A DNA stretch of 64,000 bases from an uncultured Eubacterium sp. (GTDB lineage: Bacteria > Bacillota > Clostridia > Oscillospirales > Acutalibacteraceae): positions 248,001-312,000 of the forward strand of contig CALWHV010000007.1 in assembly GCA_944380545.1 (NCBI GenBank). Direction: 5' to 3'. The position numbers were made by a program, and so were the translations under genes. How positions within the stretch are numbered: the stretch's first letter is position 1; each line of letters starts with the position of its first letter. Shown here one piece after another: positions 33,344 through 42,324 of the stretch. The notes under the pieces are model-generated. The model worked only from the letters and a program-made list of their open reading frames with translations, did not search any database and was not told the origin of the DNA.

Positions 33344-35536
33344 CTATATTTTGTCAAGCTTTGCAAAATTTGCCATAAGCTTTTTCGTGCCGCTTCTGTC
33401 AAACGCGATCTCAAGCAGCGTATCGTTGCCCATTGCCCTGGCGGAAACTATAACGCCCGTGCCGAAGGTTTTGTGGCAAACGGCGTCGCCCACGGCAAAG
33501 CTTTGATCTGCCTGCGTGCGCTCGTAGCCCACCTGGCCGAATTTTCTGGAGGCGGCGGCTGTTTTTGCCTGCGGATTTTCCGCAAAGGCGGAGCGGGTGA
33601 ACGCGCCGCGCGGCGTGAAATCGTGCTTTGTTTCATCGCGCGTGACATTGGCGGGTATCTCTCTTAAAAAGCGCGAGGGCGTGTTCCTGCCCGTGGAGCC
33701 GTAAAGCATACGGCGGCGCGCGTTGAGCAGATAGAGCTTTTCCTTGGCGCGGGTTATGCCCACATAGGCAAGGCGGCGCTCCTCCTCAAGATCCTCCTCG
33801 CTGAAGAGCGACTGATTGCCGGGGAACACGCCGTCCTCCATACCGGGGATGAATACTATCGGAAATTCAAGCCCCTTGGCGGCGTGGAGGGTCATAAGCA
33901 CAACGGCGTCCTCGTCGTTGTTATACGAATCTATATCGGAAACGAGCGCAACATCCTCTAAGAAATCGGAGAGGTCAAAATCCTCGTCCTCCTGCTGGTA
34001 GCGGATGAACATAGTTGAAAGCTCGCTTATATTATCGCGCCTGTCCTGCGCGGTTTCGGGGTCCTCGTCCAGATACTCGTCGTAGCCGGTTTTGTCTATT
34101 ATCTCCTGCAGAAGGTCGGAGAGGGGCATACCGTCCTCAAGGCACTGCTGAAAATGCTTTATCAGACCGGCGAACGCGCCGAGCCTTGAGGCTGCGCGCT
34201 GTGTTTTTTCAAATTCGTCGGCGCGTGTGCAAACCTCAAACGCCGAAATGCCGAGACCCGTTGAGATCTCAAGGATATTTGCCAGCATCGTATCGCCTAT
34301 GCCGCGCTTCGGCACATTGATTATGCGCTGTAGGCGCACATTATCCGCCGGATTGTTGATAAGGGCGAAATAGCTGACGATGTCCTTTATCTCGCGCCTG
34401 TCAAAAAAGCGGTGGCCGCCGATAACAATATGCGGTATGCCGCTTTTTGCAAGCGTTACCTCTATGGTTCTGGACTGGGCGTTCATCCTGTAAAGCACGG
34501 CGTGATCGCGCATTTTTTTGCCGTTTTTAACATTTTTAAGTATCTCGTCCGCTATGTAGGACGCCTCGCGGTTCTCATCCTCAAGCGTGTTTACCACTAT
34601 TCGTTCGCCCGCGCCGGCTGCGGTCCACAGATTTTTGCCCTTGCGGTTTTTGTTGTTGGAGATAACGGCGTTTGCCGCGTCCAGAATATTCTGGGTGGAG
34701 CGGTAATTCTGCTCAAGGCGGATCACCTTTGCATCCTTGAACTGATGCTCAAAGGAGAGTATGTTTTCTATCGTTGCGCCGCGGAAGCGGTAGATGCTCT
34801 GATCGTCGTCGCCCACAACGCAGATGTTGTTGTAGCCGCCGGCAAGCATTGACACCAGCACATACTGCGCGTGCGAGGTGTCCTGATACTCGTCCACCAT
34901 AATATATTTAAACTGGCGCTGATAAAGCTCCAGCACATCGGGATTTTCCCTGAGCAGGCGCACGGCGTTGAAGATCATATCGTCAAAATCCATAGCGTCC
35001 GCCTTTTGCAGCTCTTTTTGATAAAGCTCGTAGCACTCGGCTATCCTTGATTTTCTGAAATCGTTTTGAGCGCCGCTTTTATATTCGGCGGGGCCGATAA
35101 GGCTGTCCTTAGCCGTGCTCATTTCAGCCAGTATGGATTTGTGGTGCAGGATCTTATCCGTGATGCCGAGCGATTTTTGGCAGTGCTTCATCACGCGCTT
35201 TTGATCGTCCGTATCATAGATCGTGAAATGCGAGGTGTAGCCGAGCCTGTCTGCAAAGCGCCTTAAGATGCGCCCGCAGCAGGAGTGGAATGTGTGCGCC
35301 CAGATGTCGCGCGCGCCGTCGCCCACAGCGTCTGCAAGCCTTTCGCGTATCTCGCCCGCCGCCTTGTTTGTAAAGGTTATGGCAAGCACCTGCCACGGCT
35401 CTGCAAGGCCGCTTTCAATAATATGCCTTACGCGGTTTACAAGCACGGTGGTTTTGCCCGAGCCTGCGCCCGCAAGTATCAAAAGCGGGCCCTGCGTGCA
35501 GTCCACAGCCTTTTGCTGCATTTCATTCAACGCCAT
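33344..35536 (-). CDS. pcrA: ATP-dependent DNA helicase PcrA/UvrD
   Basis: A 730-residue SF1A 3'-5' helicase acting in repair and in removing RecA and stalled complexes. Motifs are Q-motif LNEMQQKAV, Walker A LAGAGSGKTT (Lys28), ITFTNKAAGEIRERL (Ia), VDEYQDTS (II), VVGDDDQSIYRFRGA (III), LEQNYRST (IV), VLMTLHAAKGLEFP (V) and AYVGITRAKEKLYL (VI). The C-terminal ~70 residues include the PcrA tail for RNA-polymerase contact (VGDAVCHKTFGTGVIVS). Length is normal. It is probably monocistronic or leads into the Cys-rich gene. Confidence 0.96.
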   Translation of the reverse strand: MALNEMQQKAVDCTQGPLLILAGAGSGKTTVLVNRVRHIIESGLAEPWQVLAITFTNKAAGEIRERLADAVGDGARDIWAHTFHSCCGRILRRFADRLGYTSHFTIYDTDDQKRVMKHCQKSLGITDKILHHKSILAEMSTAKDSLIGPAEYKSGAQNDFRKSRIAECYELYQKELQKADAMDFDDMIFNAVRLLRENPDVLELYQRQFKYIMVDEYQDTSHAQYVLVSMLAGGYNNICVVGDDDQSIYRFRGATIENILSFEHQFKDAKVIRLEQNYRSTQNILDAANAVISNNKNRKGKNLWTAAGAGERIVVNTLEDENREASYIADEILKNVKNGKKMRDHAVLYRMNAQSRTIEVTLAKSGIPHIVIGGHRFFDRREIKDIVSYFALINNPADNVRLQRIINVPKRGIGDTMLANILEISTGLGISAFEVCTRADEFEKTQRAASRLGAFAGLIKHFQQCLEDGMPLSDLLQEIIDKTGYDEYLDEDPETAQDRRDNISELSTMFIRYQQEDEDFDLSDFLEDVALVSDIDSYNNDEDAVVLMTLHAAKGLEFPIVFIPGMEDGVFPGNQSLFSEEDLEEERRLAYVGITRAKEKLYLLNARRRMLYGSTGRNTPSRFLREIPANVTRDETKHDFTPRGAFTRSAFAENPQAKTAAASRKFGQVGYERTQADQSFAVGDAVCHKTFGTGVIVSARAMGNDTLLEIAFDRSGTKKLMANFAKLDKI

Positions 35537-35582
35537 ATCTTCACCTTCCGAAAAAATAAAATATCAAAATAAACTGTAAAAT

Positions 35583-35612
35583 AAAGGGGCGCCTCGGCAC
35601 CCCTTTTATTTG
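35583..35612. terminator. Terminator after the decarboxylase beta subunit
   Basis: AAAGGGG and CCCCTTT pair around CGCCTCGGCA, with T- or A-rich flanks on both strands. Confidence 0.75.
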
Positions 35613-35633
35613 ATTTTACAAAAGCCGCTTTTA

Positions 35634-36848
35634 TCAGCCGAGCAGGGTGAGCAGCACGCCCGCAGCAACCGCCGAGCCGATAACGCCCGAAACATTCGGA
35701 CCCATCGCGTGCATAAGCAGGAAATTTGCTGGATTTTCCTTTTGGCCCACCTTTTGGCTTACGCGCGCCGCCATGGGAACGGCGGAAACGCCTGCTGAGC
35801 CGATGAGCGGATTTACCTTGCCCCTTGTTATCACATACATAAGCTTGCCGAAAAGCACGCCGCCCGCGGTGCCAACTGCAAACGCCACAAGACCGAGCAC
35901 GATAACGCCGAGCGATTTGGCGTTCAAAAAGCTCTGCGCGCTTGTTGTTGCGCCTACGGAAAGGCCGAGCATAATGGTGATGATATTCATAAGCTCGTTT
36001 TGCGCCGCCTTGGCTATGCGCTCCGTTCTGCCGCTCTCCTTAAGCAGGTTGCCGAACATAAGCATACCGACGAGCGAAGCGGCGTCCGGCAGGAGCAGCG
36101 AAACGATCACCGTTACCATTACCGGGAAAAGTATTTTTTCAAGCTTTGAAACGGGGCGCAGGGTCTCCATAACCACGCTGCGCTCCTTTTTTGTGGTGAG
36201 CGCGCGCATTATAGGCGGCTGGATGACCGGCACGAGCGCCATATACGAATACGCCGCCACCGCTATAGTGCCCAGCATATGCGGCGCAAGCTGAGAGGTT
36301 ACGAATATTGCCGTGGGGCCGTCCGCACCGCCGATAATGGCGATGGAGCCCGCCTCCTGCGGCGTGAAATTGAGCAGCACGGCGCCCACATAGGTAAAGA
36401 ATATGCCGAGCTGCGCCGCCGCGCCCAGAATAAAGCTTGAGGGATTTGCAATAAGCGGCGAAAAATCCGTCATAGCTCCGATCCCGAGGAATATCAGCGG
36501 CGGGTAGATGCCGGATTTGACCCCGAAATACAGGAAATCGAGCAAGCCGGGAGTGCATACCTCGCCCGCCTCGTTTACCATTCTGCCCGCAACAAGGTCT
36601 ATAAAGCCCTGAAGATCGCTGTACTGCACGGCAAGATTTGCGCCGGGCAGATTTGCAAGCAGCATACCGAAGGCTATCGGTATCATCAAAAGCGGCTCAA
36701 AGCCCTTTTTGATGCCGAGCCATAAAAAGAAGAAGGACACGCAAAGCATCACAAGATTCATCCAGCCGCCCTCTGTGAAGAAGAAGGCGTAGCCGCTGTT
36801 CATCACGATGTCTACAAGCGCGCCCCAAACGCCCTGTAAAACTTCCAT
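35634..36848 (-). CDS. Sodium-pumping decarboxylase beta subunit (OadB/GcdB family)
   Basis: A 404-residue, roughly ten-span membrane protein that couples decarboxylation of carboxybiotin to Na+ export. The signature [24 protein letters not shown] and [17 protein letters not shown] are diagnostic. GGAGG lies 9 bases before the ATG. The gamma-like subunit is encoded upstream. The biotin-bearing alpha/carboxyltransferase subunits are not in the window, so whether the substrate is oxaloacetate, methylmalonyl-CoA or glutaconyl-CoA cannot be said. Confidence 0.93.
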   Translation of the reverse strand: MEVLQGVWGALVDIVMNSGYAFFFTEGGWMNLVMLCVSFFFLWLGIKKGFEPLLMIPIAFGMLLANLPGANLAVQYSDLQGFIDLVAGRMVNEAGEVCTPGLLDFLYFGVKSGIYPPLIFLGIGAMTDFSPLIANPSSFILGAAAQLGIFFTYVGAVLLNFTPQEAGSIAIIGGADGPTAIFVTSQLAPHMLGTIAVAAYSYMALVPVIQPPIMRALTTKKERSVVMETLRPVSKLEKILFPVMVTVIVSLLLPDAASLVGMLMFGNLLKESGRTERIAKAAQNELMNIITIMLGLSVGATTSAQSFLNAKSLGVIVLGLVAFAVGTAGGVLFGKLMYVITRGKVNPLIGSAGVSAVPMAARVSQKVGQKENPANFLLMHAMGPNVSGVIGSAVAAGVLLTLLG

Positions 36849-36880
36849 AATAAATCCTCCTATTCAAATGAAGAGCATCA

Positions 36881-36909
36881 AAAAACGGGCTGTTGCCGCA
36901 AGCCCGTTT
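36881..36909 (-). terminator. Intercistronic terminator between gamma and beta genes
   Basis: On the minus strand AAACGGGCT pairs with AGCCCGTTT and is followed by TTTTT. It lies between two subunits of one pump, so partial termination would lower beta relative to gamma. Confidence 0.72.
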
Positions 36910-36926
36910 ATGACGCTTAAAAGCCG

Positions 36927-37352
36927 TTAAAATGGTCTGGTATTATCGCGAACGGCGGCGGCAGCCCACGGGTTTCTGCCGCTTACATTCCTAACCTTGA
37001 TAGAGCGGATAACAAAATTCGAACCGCCCTGATAAGCATAAACCGCGGCGGATATGGCCGCAACGATCTCCGCGCTTACGCCCGCCTGAACCGGCGCGGG
37101 AGCGGGAGCCGCCTTTGAGGGAGCGCAAACGGCAGGACCGTCTGCACCGCAGATTACGGCGATTGACTCGGCTTCCTGCTTTTTTGCCTTTTTGCCGCCT
37201 GCCACCTTGCCGAACGCCTGGAATATCAAAATAAGCAGGATGAGCACCAGCATAACGATAACGATGCCGGCGATAACAACCTCTGAGGTGAGCATCCAAT
37301 CAACTCCTCCAAGACCCATATTTATCATCGGAAAAAGCTCTGAAACGGGCAT
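36927..37352 (-). CDS. OadG-like gamma subunit of the sodium-pumping decarboxylase
   Basis: A 141-residue protein with one membrane span (about 22-46, EVVIAGIVIVMLVLILLILIF), a Lys patch, an Ala/Pro-rich linker (about 80-92) and a C-terminal EIVAAISAAVYAY...FVIRSIKV domain typical of OadG. The gamma subunit anchors alpha to beta. Oddly, residues ~63-74 read SIAVICGADGPA, very like the [12 protein letters not shown] signature of the beta subunit. A near-perfect promoter and GGAGG 8 bases before the ATG support it as first gene of the unit. Confidence 0.8.
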   Translation of the reverse strand: MPVSELFPMINMGLGGVDWMLTSEVVIAGIVIVMLVLILLILIFQAFGKVAGGKKAKKQEAESIAVICGADGPAVCAPSKAAPAPAPVQAGVSAEIVAAISAAVYAYQGGSNFVIRSIKVRNVSGRNPWAAAAVRDNTRPF

Positions 37353-37383
37353 TATTTTTCCTCCTGTTCATCAAATCAGTAGT

Positions 37384-37412
37384 ATTATAAAACAGTCGGA
37401 AATAATTTTCAA
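37384..37412 (-). promoter_or_regulatory. Sigma-A promoter for the decarboxylase subunits
   Basis: Minus-strand TTGAAA (37407-37412), 17 bases, then perfect TATAAT (37384-37389), ~30 bases upstream of the gamma-subunit ATG. Confidence 0.85.
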
Positions 37413-37464
37413 CAGAAATTTTTATTTTTGTTAAAAATTTAACGGCTTGATTGCGCCGCGCCTA

Positions 37465-37492
37465 TTGATTTATTTTTAAAATCGTTTATAAT
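37465..37492 (+). promoter_or_regulatory. Promoter for the 44-aa membrane peptide
   Basis: TTGATT (37465-37470), a 16-base spacer and perfect TATAAT (37487-37492). The predicted start is near 37500, ~48 bases before the ORF. Confidence 0.75.
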
Positions 37493-37547
37493 ATTATTAT
37501 CAAAAGCACGGATTTTAACCGCAAAGCCGGGCACGGAGGTATTGAGG

Positions 37548-37682
37548 ATGAAAAAAGAAACGCTTATCATAGCCATCTTGGTGGCGCTGCTGATACTTTG
37601 GATAACCGAAACCATCGGCATGAAAAAGACCTCGCGCCTGCTGAGCGGGGCTATCGACATCGGCTTTTCCCTGCTCAGATAG
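37548..37682 (+). CDS. 44-aa single-span membrane peptide, stand-alone gene
   Basis: ATG to TAG encodes 44 residues: MKKETLIIAILVALLILWIT, then ETIGMKKTSRLLS and GAIDIGFSLLR. Residues ~5-20 form a strongly hydrophobic helix after a Lys-Lys start; the C-terminal half is amphipathic with basic residues. GGAGG lies 8 bases before the ATG. The gene has its own promoter and terminator and lies between two oppositely oriented operons. No homologue is recognised. It could be a regulatory membrane peptide, a type I toxin-like peptide or a small membrane-complex subunit; no antisense RNA is evident, which weakens the toxin idea. Confidence 0.75.
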   Translation: MKKETLIIAILVALLILWITETIGMKKTSRLLSGAIDIGFSLLR

Positions 37683-37719
37683 AAAAGCGAGCTTCACAAA
37701 ACAAAGCGCGAATCAAGCT

Positions 37720-37752
37720 AAAAACGCCGTCCAAAAGGGCGGCGTTCTTTTT
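37720..37752. terminator. Bidirectional terminator after the 44-aa peptide gene
   Basis: AACGCCGTCC and GGGCGGCGTT pair around AAAA (one G-U), followed by CTTTTTT; the opposite strand ends in TTTTTAGC. It also ends the ABC-transporter operon. Confidence 0.88.
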
Positions 37753-37803
37753 TGCCTTTATGCGATTTTGCGAAGTTTGGTGAAGCGGCGCTGTTTAGGC
37801 GGG

Positions 37804-39768
37804 CTACTGCAAAAGCTTTGTATCCGCCGTTATTCCGTCCTCGGCGGATTCGGCTTGCCGCTCGCCGGAAACGAGATACTCGCGCGTTGCGGTATCGCTG
37901 GCGCAAAGCGTTACCGTGAAGCCCTCGTACACCATCGCGCCGAAATAATCCTCGCCGAGAGCCGCGCCGTTCATAATCAAATCGCGCCGCTCCTCCTCGC
38001 TCATATTGCGTATGCGCTCGCGGTCCTCCGGCGAAACGAGATCGCTTATCGTGTAAACGGTTATATCGCCGTAATTTGTGAAGCCGGAATAAAAATCAAG
38101 GTCGCTGCGCTTTGAAGCGTCGCTTATCATTATCTCGCGAAGCTCCGGCCAGTTCTTTGCCGGAATATTGTAGACTGCGGTGGTTGAGGCGGTGTATTCG
38201 CCCGTTTCGGTCAGCTCCTCCTCGCCGTAGGTAACGCCCTCTATCAGCATAATATCCTGCGCGTCGAAATTGTACGGCTCGGTCTGCGCTATCGCGCTCG
38301 GAAGGCGGAGAATATCAAGATACTGCGCCCAGATATTTTTCTCTATCCTGTAGGTGCGGCTGAGCTTGGAGCCGTTTTTCATCGTATATTCAAGGCTGAA
38401 GCAGACATCCTGACCTGAAAATACTGTTGAACCGTCCGTTTCTCCGTTATATTTAGGGCGGCGGTAATCTATCACCTCGTCGCTTACGGCAAGCTTGTGA
38501 AGCTCGATAACCTTTTCTATATCCTGCCCGTCCTCAAACAGATATTCGTTCCCGCCGTTGCCGGAATCGAAATAATAAAGCAGGCTGAAAAGGCTGATGT
38601 TATAGTCCTCGGAAATATAGTATCTGCTGCCGGAGTCAACAAGCTCAACGCTTTCCACATCCGCCGCCTGAGGCACATATCTTACGAATCTTGAATCATC
38701 CGCGTTAAACGCAAACACCGCAAAGCCCGCATACGCCGCGGCAAGCACGGCAAGGCAGACGGCGTACGGCTTTGTAAACACGCGCTTGTGATTTATCAGC
38801 ACAAGACCGCATATCACGGCAAGCAGCGCGCCGAGCGCAAGACCCGCCGGCAGCGTTTGGAGCAGGCTGTTTTTGTTTACGAACAGCAGCATACCGAACG
38901 CCGCATACAAAAGGCTGATAAGAATATTCACAAAGCTGCCGTTTTTCCAGCTCTGCGCAACCTCCGCCCTTCTTTTTACGAACGCCGCTAAGCCGAGCAG
39001 GAACAGCGCAACGATCATCACCGCCGCGATTATATACGGCGCGGTGCCCGGCACCTCTGAATCGGAATATATCCGCTTGAAAAGGCCCGTCCAGGTGATA
39101 TCGTTAAAATACGGCATAATGGACGGAAAGCCCCAGATATTTGAAAGCATCATATCCGCGCCGTTCAAAAGCGCGGGGAAAACATAGGCGCAGCCCGCTA
39201 TCATAAAGAAATACTGAACGGTGTTTGAAGCGGCCGCGGCGCACATTGCAAACGCGGCGTAGACCGCCAGCATACCGAGCAGAGCGATCGCGCCCAGCTT
39301 AAGGGCTGAGGCGATATCAACGCCCGAGAGCACCTTTTGCAGCAGGCTCTGCCGGTTGAAGCAGCCCACTACCAGCGCATAAACGCCGGCGTTGAGCGCA
39401 AAGGAGACCGTGTTCACCGCCGCGCCGAGCAGGAACGAGGAGCAGAAATAATCGCTCCGCTTTACAGGCAGCGCAAGCAGATAATCGCAGGCACGGCGCG
39501 AATAAAACGGCTTAAACATCATATAGACGGCAAACACATTATAGACCGAAAGCACAATAAACACGGTGTATACGATCACTACCGGATAATAGCCGATCGC
39601 GTAAGAAAGCTGCGTATATGTTTCCTTGCCGGCTGAATTTATGCTGAAAAGCAGCGTTGGCAGCAGCGAAATGATTATGCAAACGAGCGCACCCGCCGCA
39701 TTGCGGCGAAAAACGGTTTTAAACGCCGTTAAAAAAGTGCTTTTAACTGAAGATGTTGGCGATGTCAT
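37804..39768 (-). CDS. ABC transporter permease, YtrC/YtrD-like
   Basis: A ~654-residue integral membrane protein. The N-terminal ~340 residues hold multiple spans with SRRACDYLLALPVKRSDYFCSSF, typical of ABC-2-like exporter permeases, and a last span lies near 345-365. A large ~270-residue domain follows (SVELVDSGSRYYISEDYN...), rich in D, E, Y, probably outside the membrane. The ATG at 39768 has GGAGGGAG 9 bases upstream and overlaps the ATPase 3' end by 26 bases. It is the last gene of the ytr-like operon. It may combine roles split between YtrC and YtrD in Bacillus; that is inference. Confidence 0.78.
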   Translation of the reverse strand: MTSPTSSVKSTFLTAFKTVFRRNAAGALVCIIISLLPTLLFSINSAGKETYTQLSYAIGYYPVVIVYTVFIVLSVYNVFAVYMMFKPFYSRRACDYLLALPVKRSDYFCSSFLLGAAVNTVSFALNAGVYALVVGCFNRQSLLQKVLSGVDIASALKLGAIALLGMLAVYAAFAMCAAAASNTVQYFFMIAGCAYVFPALLNGADMMLSNIWGFPSIMPYFNDITWTGLFKRIYSDSEVPGTAPYIIAAVMIVALFLLGLAAFVKRRAEVAQSWKNGSFVNILISLLYAAFGMLLFVNKNSLLQTLPAGLALGALLAVICGLVLINHKRVFTKPYAVCLAVLAAAYAGFAVFAFNADDSRFVRYVPQAADVESVELVDSGSRYYISEDYNISLFSLLYYFDSGNGGNEYLFEDGQDIEKVIELHKLAVSDEVIDYRRPKYNGETDGSTVFSGQDVCFSLEYTMKNGSKLSRTYRIEKNIWAQYLDILRLPSAIAQTEPYNFDAQDIMLIEGVTYGEEELTETGEYTASTTAVYNIPAKNWPELREIMISDASKRSDLDFYSGFTNYGDITVYTISDLVSPEDRERIRNMSEEERRDLIMNGAALGEDYFGAMVYEGFTVTLCASDTATREYLVSGERQAESAEDGITADTKLLQ

Positions 39769-40642
39769 AGCCTGCTCCCTCCATTTCACTTATAAACAGC
39801 TCCTCAAGAGTCAGCGGCAGCGTCTCGAAATAATCGGGATTTGCAGAGGCGATGAGCTCCTTTATCTGCTGTTCGTCTCCCTTAACGGTAAGCTGAAGCA
39901 TCTTGCCCATACTGCTGCGGCTGACTATATTGAGCTGCGGCTCTATTTTTTTGAAGCTCTCCGGCTCCATTATGAACTGCACGCGGTAGATACCGACCGC
40001 GCCGCCGTCTATATCCTTTTCAAGCAGCACGCCGCCCTGATGAAGCAGGCCTATATGGTCGCAAAAGCCCTCAAGCTCGCGCAGGTTGTGGCTTGCTATC
40101 ACAACGGTGGCGCCCGTAACAGAGATATATTCAATGAGCATCTTTTTAACAAGCTCGCGCACAACGGGGTCAAGCCCGTCGAATATCTCGTCAAACAGCA
40201 CATAGCCCGGCGCGCTTGAAAGCGCAAGGATTATCGCCGCCTGGCGCTGCATGCCCTTGCTCATTGAGGAAATCTTCTGCTTTCCGCTGACGGGAAAAAC
40301 GCTTTTAAGATTTTCAAACCTTTTTGCGCTGAATTCGGGGTACGCGTACCTGTAATAGCGCGCCATTGAATCAAGCGTTGCGCTCGGATAAAAATACGGA
40401 TAATCCGAAACGAACGCCGTTTTTCTTTTTACGCGGATATTTTCATACGGCTCCTCTCCGTCTATAAGAGCCGTGCCGGAATCCGGCCTGTAAACGCCGG
40501 AAAGAACGCGCAAAAGCGTGCTTTTGCCGGCGCCGTTTGAGCCTATCAACCCGTAAACGGAGCCGTTTTGGATCTCAAACGAAACATTGTCGAGCGCCTT
40601 TGCGGCACCGAAGGATTTGGTAAGATTTTTTATCTCTATCAT
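39743..40642 (-). CDS. ABC transporter ATPase, YtrB-like
   Basis: A 299-residue ATPase. Walker A is GLIGSNGAGKSTLL, the signature is SKGMQRQAAIILALSS, Walker B is YVLFDEIFDGLD and the switch is VIASHNLREL. After ~210 residues comes a ~90-residue C-terminal extension (IMEPESFKKIEPQLNIVSRS...) common in this group. The ATG at 40642 overlaps the gntR stop (ATGA), which is the YtrA-YtrB arrangement. The permease gene begins inside its 3' end. Confidence 0.88.
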   Translation of the reverse strand: MIEIKNLTKSFGAAKALDNVSFEIQNGSVYGLIGSNGAGKSTLLRVLSGVYRPDSGTALIDGEEPYENIRVKRKTAFVSDYPYFYPSATLDSMARYYRYAYPEFSAKRFENLKSVFPVSGKQKISSMSKGMQRQAAIILALSSAPGYVLFDEIFDGLDPVVRELVKKMLIEYISVTGATVVIASHNLRELEGFCDHIGLLHQGGVLLEKDIDGGAVGIYRVQFIMEPESFKKIEPQLNIVSRSSMGKMLQLTVKGDEQQIKELIASANPDYFETLPLTLEELFISEMEGAGYDIANIFS

Positions 40643-41001
40643 TTTTCTCCCTCCCAAACAGAGCCGATAAGGCTGACCGCCTCTTCCCTTTCAAGGCCTG
40701 CGTTTTTTGCATCCGCAAGCACCTGAAGCAGCAGGCCGCGCGCCTTTTCGCGCACCGATGCCATATCCGTTTTGCGAACGAACACGCCCTTGCCGGCAAC
40801 GGTGTATATAACTCCGTGCAGCTCAAGATTTTTATACGCTTTTGAAACGGTGTTTGGATTTATGGAAAGCTGCGTTGCCAGCGCGCGCACGGACGGCAGC
40901 GGGCTGTCCGGCTGATAAACGCCGAGATTTATGAGCTTTATTATCTCTTTTTCTATCTGTATATAAATAGGTTCCCTTCCGGAGGGGTCAAGATTCAACA
41001 T
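40639..41001 (-). CDS. YtrA-type GntR transcriptional repressor
   Basis: A 120-residue regulator: a winged helix-turn-helix (about 1-75; EPIYIQIEKEIIKLINLGVY, SVRALATQLSINPNTVSKAYKNLELHGVIYTVAGKGVFV) plus a short helical tail (about 80-120) for dimerisation. The absence of a large effector domain defines the YtrA subfamily. The adjacent YtrB-like ATPase overlaps it by 4 bases. The matching YtrA-like operator lies 3.4 kb upstream at the head of the operon, so it probably represses its own transcript. Confidence 0.9.
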   Translation of the reverse strand: MLNLDPSGREPIYIQIEKEIIKLINLGVYQPDSPLPSVRALATQLSINPNTVSKAYKNLELHGVIYTVAGKGVFVRKTDMASVREKARGLLLQVLADAKNAGLEREEAVSLIGSVWEGEK

Positions 41002-41013
41002 TCACACCATCAC

Positions 41014-42324
41014 CTATTCATTATGGATTGCCTTAAGGGCACTGACCTTAACCGCCCTGTTTGCCGGCGAAACGCCGGAGATAACGCCCACCAGCACGGC
41101 AAAGCCGATGCCGAGCAGCGCAAGCCACCACGGCACGGAGGAAACGGTCATCCCCGCCGAGGCGTCGCCGCCGAGCGAGCCTATCAGCGCGCCGGCCGCA
41201 AGGTTTGCCGCAGCGGACACAAGCAGGCTTATCAAAACGCCTATGCCGCCGCCCAAAAGCCCTATCATACCCGCCTCGCAGAGGAAAACGGCCTTGATAT
41301 CCGCGGTGTCGCACCCCAGCACCTTCATAACGCCGATCTCCTTTTTGCGCTCGTAAACAGCCATAACCATCGTGTTGCTTATGCCGAACGCCGCAACAAG
41401 CATTGAAACGGCGCCCACCGCGCCCAAAACGAGCTGAACGGCCGCCATGGTGCGCTTTGTGCCGGCGATCTCGTCCTCGTTTGAATATGTTGCCAGCCCG
41501 ACGGAGGCTATCGCCTGCTGCACCTGCGAAACGCTTTCAACATCATCCGCCCAAACATATATCTCGCTGTACTGCTGCGGCGTGTTTGGCTTTGAATTCA
41601 GCGCGTTGTATTCGCGCAGAAGCTCGCGCGCCGCGCTTATATCCATAAAAACGGAATTTGAGGTATCCATACCCGTGCTGCCGGGCGAGGTCATAATGCC
41701 GCCAACGCGAAGCGTTCGGCTGTGCTGAGAGCCGCCGGACGCGCCCTCCTGCACGGGGGCTACCGAAAAGCTGTCCTTAAGCGGGTCTATCTCGCAGCTT
41801 ATTATATTTCCGGAATCATCCGTTTCGCTTTTAACGGCGTTTCCGTTATTATCCGTGAAATTCACGGCTGCGCTGCTGCCGAAAAGCGCCGTGCCCCCCG
41901 CCGAGCCGCCGGAAACGGTGACGCCCAGCTCGCCGAGGCGGTCAAGCTCCAGCGCGGTTACGCTGCCGCCGGTATAGGCGTATCTGCCGCGCGTTATCTG
42001 CACGCGCTCCGTCATATCGATAACGGGAAGCACCGTTCTTACGCCGCTTATGCCTGAAAGAAATTCCACGGCGCTGTCATCAAGCGGCGGCGCTTCCTTA
42101 TCCGAAGCCTCCGCCGCGGCGGTGTCAACATAAACGCTGATCCTGGTTGCCGAAGCGGAATTGCGGTACTGCCGGGTGAGCGTTTCGTTTATTCCGACGC
42201 CCACGGAGATCATAATAACTATGGCGCAGGTGCCCACGATAACGCCGATAACGGTGAGCCTTGTGCGCGAACGCCTGCCGCGCAGGTTCCTAAGCGCCAT
42301 CGAAAGGATATCAGAGCTCTTCAT
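41014..42324 (-). CDS. FtsX/MacB-type ABC permease, YtrF-like
   Basis: A ~436-residue permease: first span after SMALRNLRGRRSRTRLTVIGVIVGTCAIVIMISVG, a large extracellular MacB-like domain (about 55-300), then three C-terminal spans with ISNTMVMAVYERKKEIGVMKVLGC, the FtsX core. It works with the MacB-type ATPase two genes upstream. Such permeases move no bulk substrate; they transmit force to outer proteins. The ATG at 42324 follows GGTGAG and overlaps the preceding gene by 14 bases. Confidence 0.88.
   Translation of the reverse strand: MKSSDILSMALRNLRGRRSRTRLTVIGVIVGTCAIVIMISVGVGINETLTRQYRNSASATRISVYVDTAAAEASDKEAPPLDDSAVEFLSGISGVRTVLPVIDMTERVQITRGRYAYTGGSVTALELDRLGELGVTVSGGSAGGTALFGSSAAVNFTDNNGNAVKSETDDSGNIISCEIDPLKDSFSVAPVQEGASGGSQHSRTLRVGGIMTSPGSTGMDTSNSVFMDISAARELLREYNALNSKPNTPQQYSEIYVWADDVESVSQVQQAIASVGLATYSNEDEIAGTKRTMAAVQLVLGAVGAVSMLVAAFGISNTMVMAVYERKKEIGVMKVLGCDTADIKAVFLCEAGMIGLLGGGIGVLISLLVSAAANLAAGALIGSLGGDASAGMTVSSVPWWLALLGIGFAVLVGVISGVSPANRAVKVSALKAIHNE

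Noticed and set aside
33245..33667. Plus-strand ORF with AAAGGAG near 33300
   Set aside because: It reads antisense into pcrA and encodes a shadow of that gene.
37548..37682. 44-aa peptide as a type I toxin
   Set aside because: No divergent or antisense promoter for an antitoxin RNA is visible over the gene.
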